Counted from the stretch's first letter, positions 7,179 to 15,739 are shown. The stretch is DNA of 23,123 bases from CAWVWD01 sp965662365 (GCA_965662365.1 CBFIHR010000072.1:1-23123), one strand, 5' to 3'. Program-made: numbers and translations. Notes: generated by a model not told the origin, from the letters alone.

Positions 7179-8387
7179 TTAAAACTGCTCCAAACCTTTC
7201 AAAAACTGTTGGTCATCATCAATTTGTCCAAATGAAAATGGTTTATCGTTTTTGATAATTATATCGGGTTCTACGCCTTCTGTCAATAAATCTCGACCAC
7301 TTAGTAAACTAATTCTTCCTATCGAACAAGCCATGATATAATCATCGGCTAACGGAATGAAAGTATGAATCAAACCTTTGCCATTCGTACGTTCTCCGAT
7401 TATTGTCGCTCGTTTTTCGTATTGCAATGAACCCGCCAAAAGTTCAGCGGCGCTTGCAGTTCCGTTGTTGGTTAATACGACCATTGGTAAGTCCGTGATT
7501 TTCGCTTCTAAAGTTGGTAACACGCTCAAGTAATTACTTTTGCCTTCTGCCCGCCCCATAGCCGTTTGTCCCATACAAAATCCACCGATTCGTTGTGCTT
7601 CTTGCAATAATCCTCCGGGGTTATTCCGCAAATCCAATAAAATTCCATCGACATTTTGAGCTTGAAATTGTTGGATAATATCTTGAAATTGTGGTGCGGC
7701 AGCGTTTGTAAATTGAGGAAACCAAACGCAACCGATTTTTTTATCGTTGTGAATAATCACTTTAAAATAGGGTTCTAAAGATTGTTGCACAACTGCCGTT
7801 TTGATTTTTACTTTTCGGATTTTATCGTTGCGTTTTATCTTCAATTTTACCTTTTTACCCTTTTTTAAACGCATCAAATCCATCACTTCTTCTAACTGTA
7901 AACCTTCGACCGACTGTTTATTAATAGATAAAATAATATCGTTAGGTTGTAGGTTTGCTCTTGCTGCTGGCGAGTTATGCAACGGTGTAATTATCTTCAC
8001 TTCACGAGTTTTTTTATCAATATCCACACATAACAATTCTGTCAAACCAATTCCAATATGTTGAGATTTTGTAAGTTCCGTATTCAAGGTTTGAAACTGC
8101 GTTGGTGTTAATACTCGAACTGATGGATCATCTAACCGATAAAGTAAACTATCCACAAATTGAGTGTTTTTTAGCGGCAACATTTCCATTAAGAGTACGG
8201 TTTCTAACTGAATTTTCTCCCAGTTTTTTCCATTATAAGCTGTATCATAATACTGATTATCAATAGATTGTATGACTTGACTGACGATTTCTTCACCTGG
8301 CTCTTGTTGTGCGTTAGAAAAAAATGGGAAAGCAACTATTATTATTATTAATACCCCTTTTATGTTATTTTTCATAATATATTTCAT
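7179..8387 (-). CDS. S41 family (C-terminal processing) serine peptidase
   Basis: A 402-residue exported protease of the CtpA/Tsp family. A signal peptide spans about residues 1-27 (ending FFSNAQ); M5 gives an equally good start. A PDZ domain (about 107-195) includes GIGL, LHNSPAARANLQPNDIILSI and the strand pair that binds substrate C-termini. The S41 core follows, with ILLDLRNNPGGL (249-260), the nucleophile S312 in NNGTASAAELLAG and the general base K337 in ERTNGKGL, so the Ser-Lys dyad is complete. It is at the short end for the family. These enzymes cleave periplasmic or envelope proteins at C-terminal regions. The target is unknown here. It stands alone, divergent from the thioredoxin-like gene across a 422-base gap. 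Confidence 0.93.
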   Translation of the reverse strand: MKYIMKNNIKGVLIIIIVAFPFFSNAQQEPGEEIVSQVIQSIDNQYYDTAYNGKNWEKIQLETVLLMEMLPLKNTQFVDSLLYRLDDPSVRVLTPTQFQTLNTELTKSQHIGIGLTELLCVDIDKKTREVKIITPLHNSPAARANLQPNDIILSINKQSVEGLQLEEVMDLMRLKKGKKVKLKIKRNDKIRKVKIKTAVVQQSLEPYFKVIIHNDKKIGCVWFPQFTNAAAPQFQDIIQQFQAQNVDGILLDLRNNPGGLLQEAQRIGGFCMGQTAMGRAEGKSNYLSVLPTLEAKITDLPMVVLTNNGTASAAELLAGSLQYEKRATIIGERTNGKGLIHTFIPLADDYIMACSIGRISLLSGRDLLTEGVEPDIIIKNDKPFSFGQIDDDQQFLKGLEQF

Positions 8388-8692
8388 TCAAATTACCATT
8401 CTCTCGAATTGGCTTTGTTAGCTTTTATTAAAAAATAAAGACCTCATTCATGGTACAATTTATTTCATTTAAGTAATCGATTATAAATAAAGTTATAAAT
8501 AAATAGGACCGATTACGTACAATAAAACAGTATTTATTTAAGGTTTATTTTTTTGACATAAAATTCTTGATTTGGCTGGTTTCGTTTCGCTTAGAGGAAG
8601 ACGTGATTTCCTTAGTTTTCCTTGGTTTTTCCATCTTGGAAGGACATTGATTAGCTTAGGGCTGAATTATCTATCAGCAAAATGGAAAATGA
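8388..8692. other. Intergenic stretch between the S41 protease and thioredoxin-like genes
   Basis: Very A/T-rich near the protease start, then a less A/T-rich part (8571-8690) with repeated TTCC/GGAA blocks that could pair weakly. No open frame with gene-like content and no consensus minus-strand promoter for the protease gene was found. The promoter for the rightward gene begins at 8693. Confidence 0.5.
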
Positions 8693-8722
8693 TTTGATTT
8701 CAAAACCATCTTTTTAACTTTG
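8693..8722 (+). promoter_or_regulatory. Consensus Bacteroidota promoter of the thioredoxin-like gene
   Basis: TTTG (8693-8696), 18 bases, then TAACTTTG (8715-8722), a full match to the TTTG/TAnnTTTG housekeeping promoter. Transcription should begin near 8728, leaving a leader of about 80 bases before ATG 8810. Confidence 0.7.
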
Positions 8723-8741
8723 TGTGGAATGAAATTGTTAT

Positions 8742-8783
8742 AACCTCATAGAAACAAATTTATACGAGGTTTTTAATTTTTTA
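8742..8783 (+). promoter_or_regulatory. Attenuator-like hairpin in the 5' leader of the thioredoxin-like gene
   Basis: AACCTC (8742-8747) pairs with GAGGTT (8766-8771), with possible extra A-T pairs inside. The right arm leads directly into a T-rich run (TTTTTAATTTTTT). The order promoter, hairpin, T run, start codon is that of a leader terminator, but the stem is only six firm pairs and the loop is 18 bases. Confidence 0.35.
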
Positions 8784-8809
8784 ATTAGTTCATAATTAAT
8801 ACTTAAAAA

Positions 8810-9367
8810 ATGGCTTATATAGAATCGACCATGTTGGATTTAGGGACAAAAGCACCCGATTTTACGTTACCTGATACCGTTTCGGGTAAAATGATAGGTT
8901 TAAACGACATCGCTTCGGATAAAGGAACAGTTGTAATGTTTCTTTGTAATCATTGTCCGTATGTAATTCACGTCAATGAGGAGATCGTCAAAATTTCAAC
9001 AGAATATCAAGCTAAAGGAGTAGCGTTTGTTGGGATTAGCTCAAATGATGTCGTGAATTATCCACAAGATGGTCCCGACAAAATGAAAATCCATGCCGAA
9101 GAAACTGGTTATAATTTCCCTTATTTATACGACGAGTCACAAGAAGTAGCAAAGGCTTATGATGCAGCTTGTACGCCTGATTTTTATATTTTTGATGGTG
9201 AACAACGCCTAATCTATCGTGGTCGTTTGGATGATTCAAGGCCTAAAAATACGAATCCGTTAACAGGAAAAGACTTGCGAGCAGCTTTAGATGCAATGTT
9301 GGCTGGCGAAAAGGTTGATGAAAAACAATATCCGAGTGGCGGTTGTAATATTAAATGGAAGAGATAG
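8810..9367 (+). CDS. Thioredoxin-fold redoxin (AhpC/TSA-like, CNHCPYV type)
   Basis: A 185-residue single-domain redoxin with no signal peptide, so probably cytoplasmic. It opens with the peroxiredoxin/TlpA-like motif GTKAPDFTLPD (12-22) and has FLCNHCPYVIHVNEE (44-58), giving a CxxC pair C46/C49. The cis-Pro loop follows at CTPDFYIF (121-128), and the protein closes with the conserved C-terminal block GGCNIKWK (177-184). C121 and C179 are two further cysteines fixed in this family, which may form additional disulfides. The family is common in Bacteroidota and cyanobacteria but its substrate is, to my knowledge, not established; thiol-disulfide exchange or peroxide reduction are both possible. 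It has its own consensus promoter and a hairpin downstream, so it is monocistronic. Confidence 0.92.
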   Translation: MAYIESTMLDLGTKAPDFTLPDTVSGKMIGLNDIASDKGTVVMFLCNHCPYVIHVNEEIVKISTEYQAKGVAFVGISSNDVVNYPQDGPDKMKIHAEETGYNFPYLYDESQEVAKAYDAACTPDFYIFDGEQRLIYRGRLDDSRPKNTNPLTGKDLRAALDAMLAGEKVDEKQYPSGGCNIKWKR

Positions 9368-9386
9368 GAAACTCATCAAGTAGAAA

Positions 9387-9419
9387 TAGCTCCGTCGAAA
9401 AAAGAATTCGACAGAGCTA
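9387..9419 (+). terminator. Hairpin after the thioredoxin-like gene
   Basis: TAGCTC-C-GTCGAA (9387-9399) pairs with TTCGAC-A-GAGCTA (9407-9419): 13 positions with one mismatch and a seven-base loop, 20 bases after the stop at 9367. No T run follows, so it may be a weak terminator or an mRNA end-protecting hairpin. Confidence 0.6.
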
Positions 9420-9761
9420 AACACAATAAACAATTCCCAATAAAACTAAACTTTTTATATAGACAGACTTGACATGCCTGCTAAAATTCATTCTGTAAAT
9501 CCACTCGCAAGTTACCAAATTCTTGATAAATATCATGTTCTTTGTTTAAAATCTATGCAGATTCTATCAATCGAATGTAAAAACCAAGCTCCCTTTTGAT
9601 AATTTCGGTATAATAACTAAAAAGTTGATATTTTAATTTAAAATGCGATATTGATACTAATAGTTAAAATAAAAAACATAAAATATTGATTTTCAGTTAT
9701 TTAAAACAAAAAAAAATACTTTCCCAATAAAAAACAACACTTTACTAGTCTACATATGAAA
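9420..9761. other. A/T-rich intergenic stretch
   Basis: Between the two converging units I see no gene-like open frame, no promoter match and no repeat beyond a short shared TCCCAATAAAA near 9436 and 9722. It may hold decayed sequence, but nothing recognisable. Confidence 0.4.
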
Positions 9762-9789
9762 GCCGCCTAAACCTAAAAGTTTAGACGGC
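9762..9789 (-). terminator. Terminator of the TPR protein gene (9837-11222)
   Basis: GCCGCCTAAAC (9762-9772) pairs with GTTTAGACGGC (9779-9789): 11 positions, one mismatch, six-base loop. It lies about 48 bases beyond the minus-strand stop at 9837. Confidence 0.7.
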
Positions 9790-9836
9790 AATCAATCATT
9801 ATCATTCATTTATTAAATGCTCAGACCTCAATTTTT

Positions 9837-11222
9837 TTAATATTGATTACGTAATCTTACCGTACTTCGTCTTTGAATCCAACAAGGAATCATAATGCTA
9901 CTGCCTTCTTTTATTGATTTTTCAAAAGCATCTTCTGTTGTCGGTAAAAACTGACTGTAATAACTTATTTTCTTTTTTGCTTCTGCTGCTGCTTCAGCGT
10001 CACCTGTACGGATCGCCTTGTTCCACATATCCATTGCTGGCCAGATAACTCTTTGACTGTCCCAACCTGTGCCTGAGCCACACAAAGGACCGCTTGAAGC
10101 ATATAATACTCCAATTTGATAATACGGTTCGCCCCATTCTGGCTTCAATTCAGCCGCATTTTCATAGAATGTTCTGGCTTTTGCGAAGTTTGAACCTCCG
10201 CCTTTGCTATGATAAATTCTTGCTAAGTAATAATTTGCATTTGCTTTACGGTCAGTTGGTAAATCTTCTTTTGCCGTTGCTTTTTCTAACCATGGCATTG
10301 CCCCATTTTCGTCACCATTTTTCATCAAACGAATACCGTAATAATCAGGATTAATCTCTCTATCTGCAATGGCTAATGAATCATTAATTCTTGCAATTTC
10401 GATACTATCTTTTACGGCTAATTCTTTTACAAAAGGATTAGCCACCGTACATCCTCTTTCTAAAAGTGTTTGTAAAATCGGACGATACACCCAAGATTTA
10501 TCAGGATTTGCATCATATTTCGGTTTCAACTTATTGATAAAATATTCACAATCAAATAAATAAGGCTCATAAGGCTCGAAGTAATCCTGAACATATTCCC
10601 AATTAGCTGAATACTCTTCGTTTTCTGTATTTGCATTTTTAATCGCTTCCATTTCTAAATAAGCATTACGAGCCGTTTCCTTATCAATCAAATCTTCGCC
10701 AAACATCCAAACAACATGATCTGCGTAATATGCTAAAATATAAGCACTTGTTTTGTTACCGTTTTCTTGAACTGCTTTTTGATAGGCTGCCAATGTTTTA
10801 TCGTAATCTTCATATCCAATTTCAGACATAGAGTAAGCCATAGCTTCCAGTACAATTCCTTTATTTTTATAGACTTCACAAGCTAATCGAGCTTCGTATA
10901 TTTCAATGACTTTTTCTTTTAAAGCCGTTGCTTTTTCCTCGTCTTCTTCGTTATTAATTTTGTCCGTATAAAGTGTCACTCCATCAATAAAGTGATAGGC
11001 ACTTCCTGCAGGAGATTTCGTATATAGTTGTTCCCACATCGGAAACGCCTCATCGTATTGCTCTTTTTCCATCAAGTCACGATACAAAACGTGTACTTTT
11101 TTACCTTCTTCTTCTCCACCTGGGAAGGCATCGAAGTCAGCACAATCTTGAGCAAAAATAGTTGTTGCCAAAAACGCAAAGCTCAAAATCATCGTAGTTC
11201 TAAAAAACATTTTATTTTTCAT
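9837..11222 (-). CDS. Secreted TPR-repeat protein, paralogue A
   Basis: A 461-residue protein with a signal peptide (about 1-25, ending TTIFAQ) followed by DCADFDAFPGGEEEGKKVHV. The mature part is almost wholly helical with TPR-like helix pairs, for example around 50-90 (LYRDLMEKEQYDEAFPMWEQLY), 330-350 and 355-380 (AKARTFYENAAELKPEWGEPYYQIGVLY). It ends CWIQRRSTVRLRNQY. TPR proteins scaffold protein contacts, and the signal peptide places this one in the periplasm or at the outer membrane. It shares length, domain order and long identical stretches with the product of 11839-13221, so the two arose by duplication. This copy is cut off from the operon by a strong hairpin at 11737-11767 and must have its own promoter, which I could not identify. 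Function unknown. Confidence 0.87.
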   Translation of the reverse strand: MKNKMFFRTTMILSFAFLATTIFAQDCADFDAFPGGEEEGKKVHVLYRDLMEKEQYDEAFPMWEQLYTKSPAGSAYHFIDGVTLYTDKINNEEDEEKATALKEKVIEIYEARLACEVYKNKGIVLEAMAYSMSEIGYEDYDKTLAAYQKAVQENGNKTSAYILAYYADHVVWMFGEDLIDKETARNAYLEMEAIKNANTENEEYSANWEYVQDYFEPYEPYLFDCEYFINKLKPKYDANPDKSWVYRPILQTLLERGCTVANPFVKELAVKDSIEIARINDSLAIADREINPDYYGIRLMKNGDENGAMPWLEKATAKEDLPTDRKANANYYLARIYHSKGGGSNFAKARTFYENAAELKPEWGEPYYQIGVLYASSGPLCGSGTGWDSQRVIWPAMDMWNKAIRTGDAEAAAEAKKKISYYSQFLPTTEDAFEKSIKEGSSIMIPCWIQRRSTVRLRNQY

Positions 11223-11736
11223 AATCTTAAAGTTTACTGAGTTTAAAAGTTAGACAGTCTTGTTTAATTATTTTATAATCAATTTTTTATAAATATTATT
11301 AATTCATAATTATAACTTAGAATTATACTTATGCTATTGAAAATACTGTACCATTCCTTGTTTCAATTTATATAAATGACATTATGCCTATTCAACGTGA
11401 CAAACTACTACATTAACGGGGAAGGTATGCTTCTGCTTATCGCAAAATAAGCTTCGTACTTCCGCTCGTCCAACAGCTAACTTCTACCCTTTCGTTTTTT
11501 TATAACCATTTTTAGTGGCTTATTCTTTATAGCTTCTCTGGATAATTGAAAAAATCATTACAGTTTTGAGCAAAACTGATTATTCGTAACCTAATCTGAT
11601 CGTTTTGAAACAAATTTAATATGACTAAAATTAAGGAAATTTCATAGAATTAAGAATCTCAAATACTTGAATGTGATGTTTGATTGTACGAATTAGAAAT
11701 TTTAAACGAAGCTGGAACTTCGTTTGTACAAAACTA
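11223..11736. other. Intergenic stretch between the TPR paralogues, with inverted repeats
   Basis: No gene is evident in about 0.5 kb. An imperfect hairpin covers 11420-11463: GCTTAT/ATAAGC (11435-11440, 11447-11452) inside GGAAGGTA/TACTTCC. A clean 8-base hairpin AAACGAAG/CTTCGTTT lies at 11704-11711 and 11718-11725. A lone minus-strand -7 match TAAATTTG (11618-11611) lacks a properly spaced -33 box. The region should contain the promoter of the 9837-11222 gene. Confidence 0.4.
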
Positions 11737-11767
11737 AAAAGCCTCGGACTTTCATCCGAGGGCTTTT
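11737..11767 (-). terminator. Strong terminator ending the coaX-TPR operon
   Basis: AAAAGCC-TCGGA (11737-11748) pairs with TCCGAGGGCTTTT (11755-11767) with one bulged base and a six-base loop, giving T runs on either strand. It lies about 72 bases past the stop at 11839 and separates the operon from paralogue A. Confidence 0.85.
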
Positions 11768-11838
11768 CTGATTTAGGTAAATTATTATTAAAACGAACAT
11801 TAATAATTGTCCGTTGTCAATTGTTCATTATCTATCAT

Positions 11839-13221
11839 TTAGTACTGACTTCTCAAACGAATAGACGTAGAACCGCCAATCCAACAACCAACAGATACCG
11901 ATTGTCCTGCTTTTACACCTTTTTGGAAAGCATCTTCTTTGGTAGGAACCGAACCAGAATATTTACCAATTAAGCTATTCGCTTCACCCGCAACACTACC
12001 ATCAATAGATTTCGCTTTTGCCCACATATCTAATGCCGCACAAACAACGACACCTTGCTGGAAACCGTCACCATTTCCACAAGAACGTACACTTGACGCA
12101 TACATTTTGCCAATTTGTAAGTAAGGTTCTCCCCAACCTGGGCGATTACTTGCCGCTTGATTGTAGTGTGTACGAGCTGTTCCGTACTGACCGTTTTTGT
12201 GATTAATTTGAGCTAAAGCGTAATGAGCAGCAGACAAACGCTCACTTCCGATATCCATAGCGACACCTTTTCTCAAATAATCCGATGCTTCTGTAGTTTC
12301 TCCTCTTCCGAATAAGTATAAACCATATTTATCAGGCTCTTCTGTTTTCCATCTTTCAATAGCGATTTCACGTTCTTTCACACCTTGAATAGAATCTTTA
12401 ACGATCAATTCTGCCATAAAAGGATCAGATTTGCTACAACCTTTTTCAAACAAAGTTTTTAAAACAGAACGGAATACTTCTGGATTATCCGGGTCTGCTT
12501 CATAATCTACTTTTAGTTTATTTTTAAAGAAGTCACAGTCAAAAATATTATCTAAATATGGTGCGTAATAATCTTCAACATAAGTCCAATTATCAGCGTA
12601 GTCAGAATTTTCTTCGTTAGCATCTTTAATAGCCTCCAAAGTCATATATACATCGCGTGCAGTTTCTTTATCTGTGAGGTCATTACCAAACATCCAAATC
12701 ACATGATCCGCATAATATGCCATGATGTAAGCACTTGTTTTGTTTCCATTTTCTTTGACGGCAGCGGCATAAGCTGCTAATGTTTTGTCATAATCCTCAT
12801 ACGCTATCTCTGACATAGAGTACGCCTTAGCTTCTAATACAACGCCTTTTGATTTATAGACTTCACAAGCTAATCGAGCTTCATAAATTTCTATAATTTT
12901 TTCTTTGTACTCGTTTCCTTTTTCCGTTTCCTCTGCTTCATCTGCTTTTAAAGCCAAGTCAGTATAAAGTGTAATACCATCAATATAATGATAAGCACTA
13001 CCTGCAGGAGAACTTTCGTATAACTGTTCCCACATCGGCATCGCCTCTGCGTATTGCTCCTTCTCCATCAAGTCACGATATAGTACGTGTACTTTTTTTC
13101 CTTCTTCTTCACCGCCAGGGAAGGCCGTGAAATCTGCACAGTCTTGTGCGAAAACGCCATTAGCAATGAAAGATACAACTGCTAACACAAATAAATTTCT
13201 AAAAGCTGTTTTGATGTTCAT
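11839..13221 (-). CDS. Secreted TPR-repeat protein, paralogue B (operon with coaX)
   Basis: A 460-residue protein with a signal peptide (about 1-26, ending GVFAQ) then DCADFTAFPGGEEEGKKVHV, nearly identical to the start of paralogue A. TPR-like helices fill the mature part; recognisable ones are ARLACEVYKSKGVVLEAKAY, ALAQINHKNGQYGTARTHYNQAA and WGEPYLQIGKMY. A tail with CGNGDGF, SVGCWIGGSTSIRLRSQY follows, so paired cysteines could form a disulfide. The start lies two bases after the stop of the upstream barrel gene, so both are co-transcribed and probably translationally coupled. The position behind a barrel protein suggests an envelope role, perhaps in outer-membrane protein handling, but that is inference. 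Differences from paralogue A cluster in the middle (about 250-330). Confidence 0.88.
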   Translation of the reverse strand: MNIKTAFRNLFVLAVVSFIANGVFAQDCADFTAFPGGEEEGKKVHVLYRDLMEKEQYAEAMPMWEQLYESSPAGSAYHYIDGITLYTDLALKADEAEETEKGNEYKEKIIEIYEARLACEVYKSKGVVLEAKAYSMSEIAYEDYDKTLAAYAAAVKENGNKTSAYIMAYYADHVIWMFGNDLTDKETARDVYMTLEAIKDANEENSDYADNWTYVEDYYAPYLDNIFDCDFFKNKLKVDYEADPDNPEVFRSVLKTLFEKGCSKSDPFMAELIVKDSIQGVKEREIAIERWKTEEPDKYGLYLFGRGETTEASDYLRKGVAMDIGSERLSAAHYALAQINHKNGQYGTARTHYNQAASNRPGWGEPYLQIGKMYASSVRSCGNGDGFQQGVVVCAALDMWAKAKSIDGSVAGEANSLIGKYSGSVPTKEDAFQKGVKAGQSVSVGCWIGGSTSIRLRSQY

Positions 13222-13223
13222 GA

Positions 13224-14585
13224 TTAGTTAAATTTTTGTTTATAAAACCAGGTATTATCATTTAATGTGAAGCCAACATTTATTTTATAATAGTTTTCAC
13301 TTAATAAATTGGGGGCGGATAATTTTCCCGCTTCTAATCCTAAATTCATAAATGAAGGCATTCCTCTTGGTAATTTTAATGGAAGACCAAGCCCTAATGT
13401 CAAACCATAATCAGTCAACTGTTCGCCATTAACAACTCTCGGATCTGCTCCATAATGAAACCCAACCCTATAACGCATCAAGTCGGTATATCTATTGTAC
13501 GAGTTAGTATTAGGAACCATTTCACCACCAACAGCAGCACGCCAGGAGTTTGCTAAAGTCTCATTTCTTAACGGATTATTGTACTGTGACCATTGTCCGA
13601 TTTTAAAATCTGACCCAAACTTGATACGACGCTTTTTATCTGTTAATAAAGAATACGTGAACCCAATTCCAAACTCTGAAGGTAAATTCATAATATCTTC
13701 TATTTCTACAGACGAAACAATTGTGTCTAAGTTACTGCCAGTATAAAAAGAGTTTGTACGAGCAGCGATAGAGTTACCTATGATATTAACATTATTCCCT
13801 GAATTTCCGTAAGCCCCTAATACTAATCGAGGGCGTTCGATCAAGGTTTTCGCATCATCCTCTGGCGTTTTTCCGATTATAAATTCATACTGTACCCCTA
13901 ATCTCCAGATGAATCCATTCAAACTATATTCATCTCTTAGAATATTTGAAAAAGCATTTTCCAAATCATTAAAGTAGATGGCAGTTTCATCTATTCCGCT
14001 TCCAAAAAGATAGCCTACATGTCCACCGACAGCCAAATTATGGTATTTAATAGATGTATTCAAAAAGGCTTGATACGTAGCACCACTTCCGAGGTATTTG
14101 TACCTCACCTCACCGATACTGGGCAAAGTAGAAGTACTTTCGACATCATACCCTGTTAAACTATATGGAATTAGTCCTAAAGCCATTCCATAATCAAAAG
14201 GTGATTTTTCTCTACTAAATGCCTTATTCAAAGGGTTTCTCAAAGGAAAGCCAAGTGCAAAATGTGAAATATTTCCACTCCAATTTGAAGCTGATTCGTC
14301 ATTCGCTGATAAAACAGAATATTTGGCAAAGCCACCCGTTTCAAAAGATGTGTAGCCCAAAAATGCTGTGGAAGCAGGGTTTGTAAGGTTTAACTGATAA
14401 GGGTTGTTGTATCCTGCTGATATGCCACCCATGCTTTGCAATGGAGCGAACTCAGTAGGGTTGATATTTCCAAGGCCATAGCGAGAGTATGGCGAATTTT
14501 CTTTTGGTACGTTTTGTCCGAATACCACGACAGTACTCAATAAAAATAAAGTAATAAAGGATAATTTACTCCAGTAAATTGGCAT
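13224..14585 (-). CDS. Outer-membrane β-barrel protein (Bacteroidota coaX-linked family)
   Basis: A 453-residue protein with a hydrophobic signal sequence (about 8-23, ending VVVFGQ) followed by NSPYSRYGLGNINPTEFAPLQSMGGISAGY, a start typical of Bacteroidota barrel proteins related to the FadL/OmpP1 and PorV-like groups. The rest alternates amphipathic β-strands with Gly/Asn/Ser loops, and the last residues are strand-like with aromatic positions (NVGFTLNDNTWFYKQKF), as expected of a barrel C-terminus. It probably forms a channel or an outer-membrane assembly or transport component; the substrate is unknown. The ATG at 14585 overlaps the end of coaX by 20 bases, so translation is coupled. A barrel of this kind next to coaX is an arrangement I recall in many Bacteroidota. 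Confidence 0.8.
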   Translation of the reverse strand: MPIYWSKLSFITLFLLSTVVVFGQNVPKENSPYSRYGLGNINPTEFAPLQSMGGISAGYNNPYQLNLTNPASTAFLGYTSFETGGFAKYSVLSANDESASNWSGNISHFALGFPLRNPLNKAFSREKSPFDYGMALGLIPYSLTGYDVESTSTLPSIGEVRYKYLGSGATYQAFLNTSIKYHNLAVGGHVGYLFGSGIDETAIYFNDLENAFSNILRDEYSLNGFIWRLGVQYEFIIGKTPEDDAKTLIERPRLVLGAYGNSGNNVNIIGNSIAARTNSFYTGSNLDTIVSSVEIEDIMNLPSEFGIGFTYSLLTDKKRRIKFGSDFKIGQWSQYNNPLRNETLANSWRAAVGGEMVPNTNSYNRYTDLMRYRVGFHYGADPRVVNGEQLTDYGLTLGLGLPLKLPRGMPSFMNLGLEAGKLSAPNLLSENYYKINVGFTLNDNTWFYKQKFN

Positions 14586-15303
14586 TGTATGTCAAAATTT
14601 TATAAAGTCCAATCAAGACTAAATCAGGGAGGACAAATATCTTATTTTTCATTTGAGATGCCAAATACTCTGCATCACCTCCCGTCATTATTACCTTAAT
14701 TTGACCAAATTTATGAATATATTTGTTTATAAATCCTTGAATTTCAAAGGATAATCCAAAATCAACTCCGGTTTGCATCGCTGTCACCGTATTATAACCG
14801 ACAAAGGTATTTAAACGCTGCTTATTTAACAAGGGAAGTGCTGCTGTAAATTCGTGCATAGCCCGATAACGCATTGTTAGCCCTGGTGAAATACTACCAC
14901 CTAAGTAATGATTATTTTCGGTAATAAAATCATACGTGATACAAGTGCCGGCATCTATCACTAAACAGTTTTCGTTGGCATAAATCTGACTTGCCGCCAC
15001 AACGGCAGCTAATCTATCTTTCCCAAGTGTTTCGGGGGTTTGATAATTATTTTTTATCGGTAAAGGGGTATGATGAGACAATTGTATAAAAAATATATTC
15101 CATGCTTCAATTTCATGAAGAATAGAGGTAGCAATACTTTGTCTAACAGTAGAAATAATAATCGCTTCGATACTATAATTAGACTTGAAATCTAATAAAA
15201 TATCAATAGTCAATTCATCGTATAGTCGCTTTTCAAGGATTTTGTCCTCCTCAATAAGTGCTACTTTAGTTCGAGTATTCCCAATATCAATAATTAAATT
15301 CAT
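14566..15303 (-). CDS. coaX: Type III pantothenate kinase
   Basis: A 245-residue enzyme of normal length for the type III family, an ASKHA-fold cytoplasmic kinase that phosphorylates pantothenate with ATP, the first step of coenzyme A synthesis. The phosphate-binding loop is IIDIGNTRTKVAL (4-16). The pantothenate-site LGKDR is at 93-97 and the second acidic motif DAGTCITYD at 117-125, with GGSISPG (135-141) and MTGGDAEYL after it. All active-site acidic residues (D6, D117) are present. The gene overlaps the upstream AhpD-like gene by four bases (ATGA) and the downstream barrel gene by 20 bases. Type III kinases are not inhibited by coenzyme A and require a monovalent cation, from known family members. 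Assignment is secure. Confidence 0.96.
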   Translation of the reverse strand: MNLIIDIGNTRTKVALIEEDKILEKRLYDELTIDILLDFKSNYSIEAIIISTVRQSIATSILHEIEAWNIFFIQLSHHTPLPIKNNYQTPETLGKDRLAAVVAASQIYANENCLVIDAGTCITYDFITENNHYLGGSISPGLTMRYRAMHEFTAALPLLNKQRLNTFVGYNTVTAMQTGVDFGLSFEIQGFINKYIHKFGQIKVIMTGGDAEYLASQMKNKIFVLPDLVLIGLYKILTYNANLLE

Positions 15304-15653
15304 TTAGACTCACTTTCCGACAAGGCTTCCCAATACTCAACGGCTCGACGAGTATGTGGAATACAAATCGATCCTCCAACTAAATTTGCAATGGCAAACA
15401 CTTCAAAAACCTCTTCTGTTGTTACGTCTAATTCATAACATTTACCTAAATGATAGCTGATACAATCATCACATCGTAACACCATAGAAGCCACTAACCC
15501 CAATAACTCCTTGGTTTTAGATGGTAAAGCTCCGTCGGCGTAGGCATTCGTATCTAAATTAAAGAAACGTTTTAGAACCTTGTTATTTTGTCCTAAAATT
15601 TTCTCATTCATTTTGACTCTATATTCATTAAACGCTTTGACTTGATTGCTCAT
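15300..15653 (-). CDS. Carboxymuconolactone decarboxylase / AhpD-like protein
   Basis: A 117-residue all-helical protein with the AhpD-type redox motif RCDDCISYHLGKC: C61 and C64 with H68, the cysteine pair and proton-relay His of alkylhydroperoxidase D-like proteins. The preceding segment SKTKELLGLVASMVLR and following VTTEEVFEVFAIANLVGG are the standard helices of the CMD fold, which assembles into trimers or hexamers. The CxxC form suggests a thiol peroxidase or disulfide reductase role and argues against lactone decarboxylation, which lacks this pair. C72 is an extra cysteine near the site. It is the first gene of the operon, sharing the ATGA overlap with coaX. The substrate is unknown; the link with coenzyme A synthesis may be only transcriptional. 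Confidence 0.9.
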   Translation of the reverse strand: MSNQVKAFNEYRVKMNEKILGQNNKVLKRFFNLDTNAYADGALPSKTKELLGLVASMVLRCDDCISYHLGKCYELDVTTEEVFEVFAIANLVGGSICIPHTRRAVEYWEALSESESK

Positions 15654-15680
15654 TATTAATCAATAATTTTAATAAAATGA

Positions 15681-15719
15681 AACGCAAAGAACGTATTAAA
15701 ATAGTACGTTCTTTGCGTT
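15681..15719 (-). terminator. Long perfect hairpin between the LamG gene and the coaX operon
   Basis: AACGCAAAGAACGTA (15681-15695) is perfectly complementary to TACGTTCTTTGCGTT (15705-15719), a 15-pair stem with a nine-base loop. It begins 21 bases after the stop at 15740 and ends 28 bases before the AhpD-like start at 15653, so it probably terminates the LamG transcript. The operon promoter must lie in very little space beside it, and none is obvious. Confidence 0.75.
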
Positions 15720-15739
15720 CGATATATAGATCTAATCCT

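Noticed and set aside
11611..11618. Minus-strand TAAATTTG as promoter of TPR paralogue A
   Set aside because: The nearest TTTG upstream is about 41 bases away and the site is nearly 400 bases from the start codon.
11680..11973. 97-codon open frame on the plus strand
   Set aside because: It crosses two hairpins and the end of the TPR gene on the other strand; composition is not protein-like.
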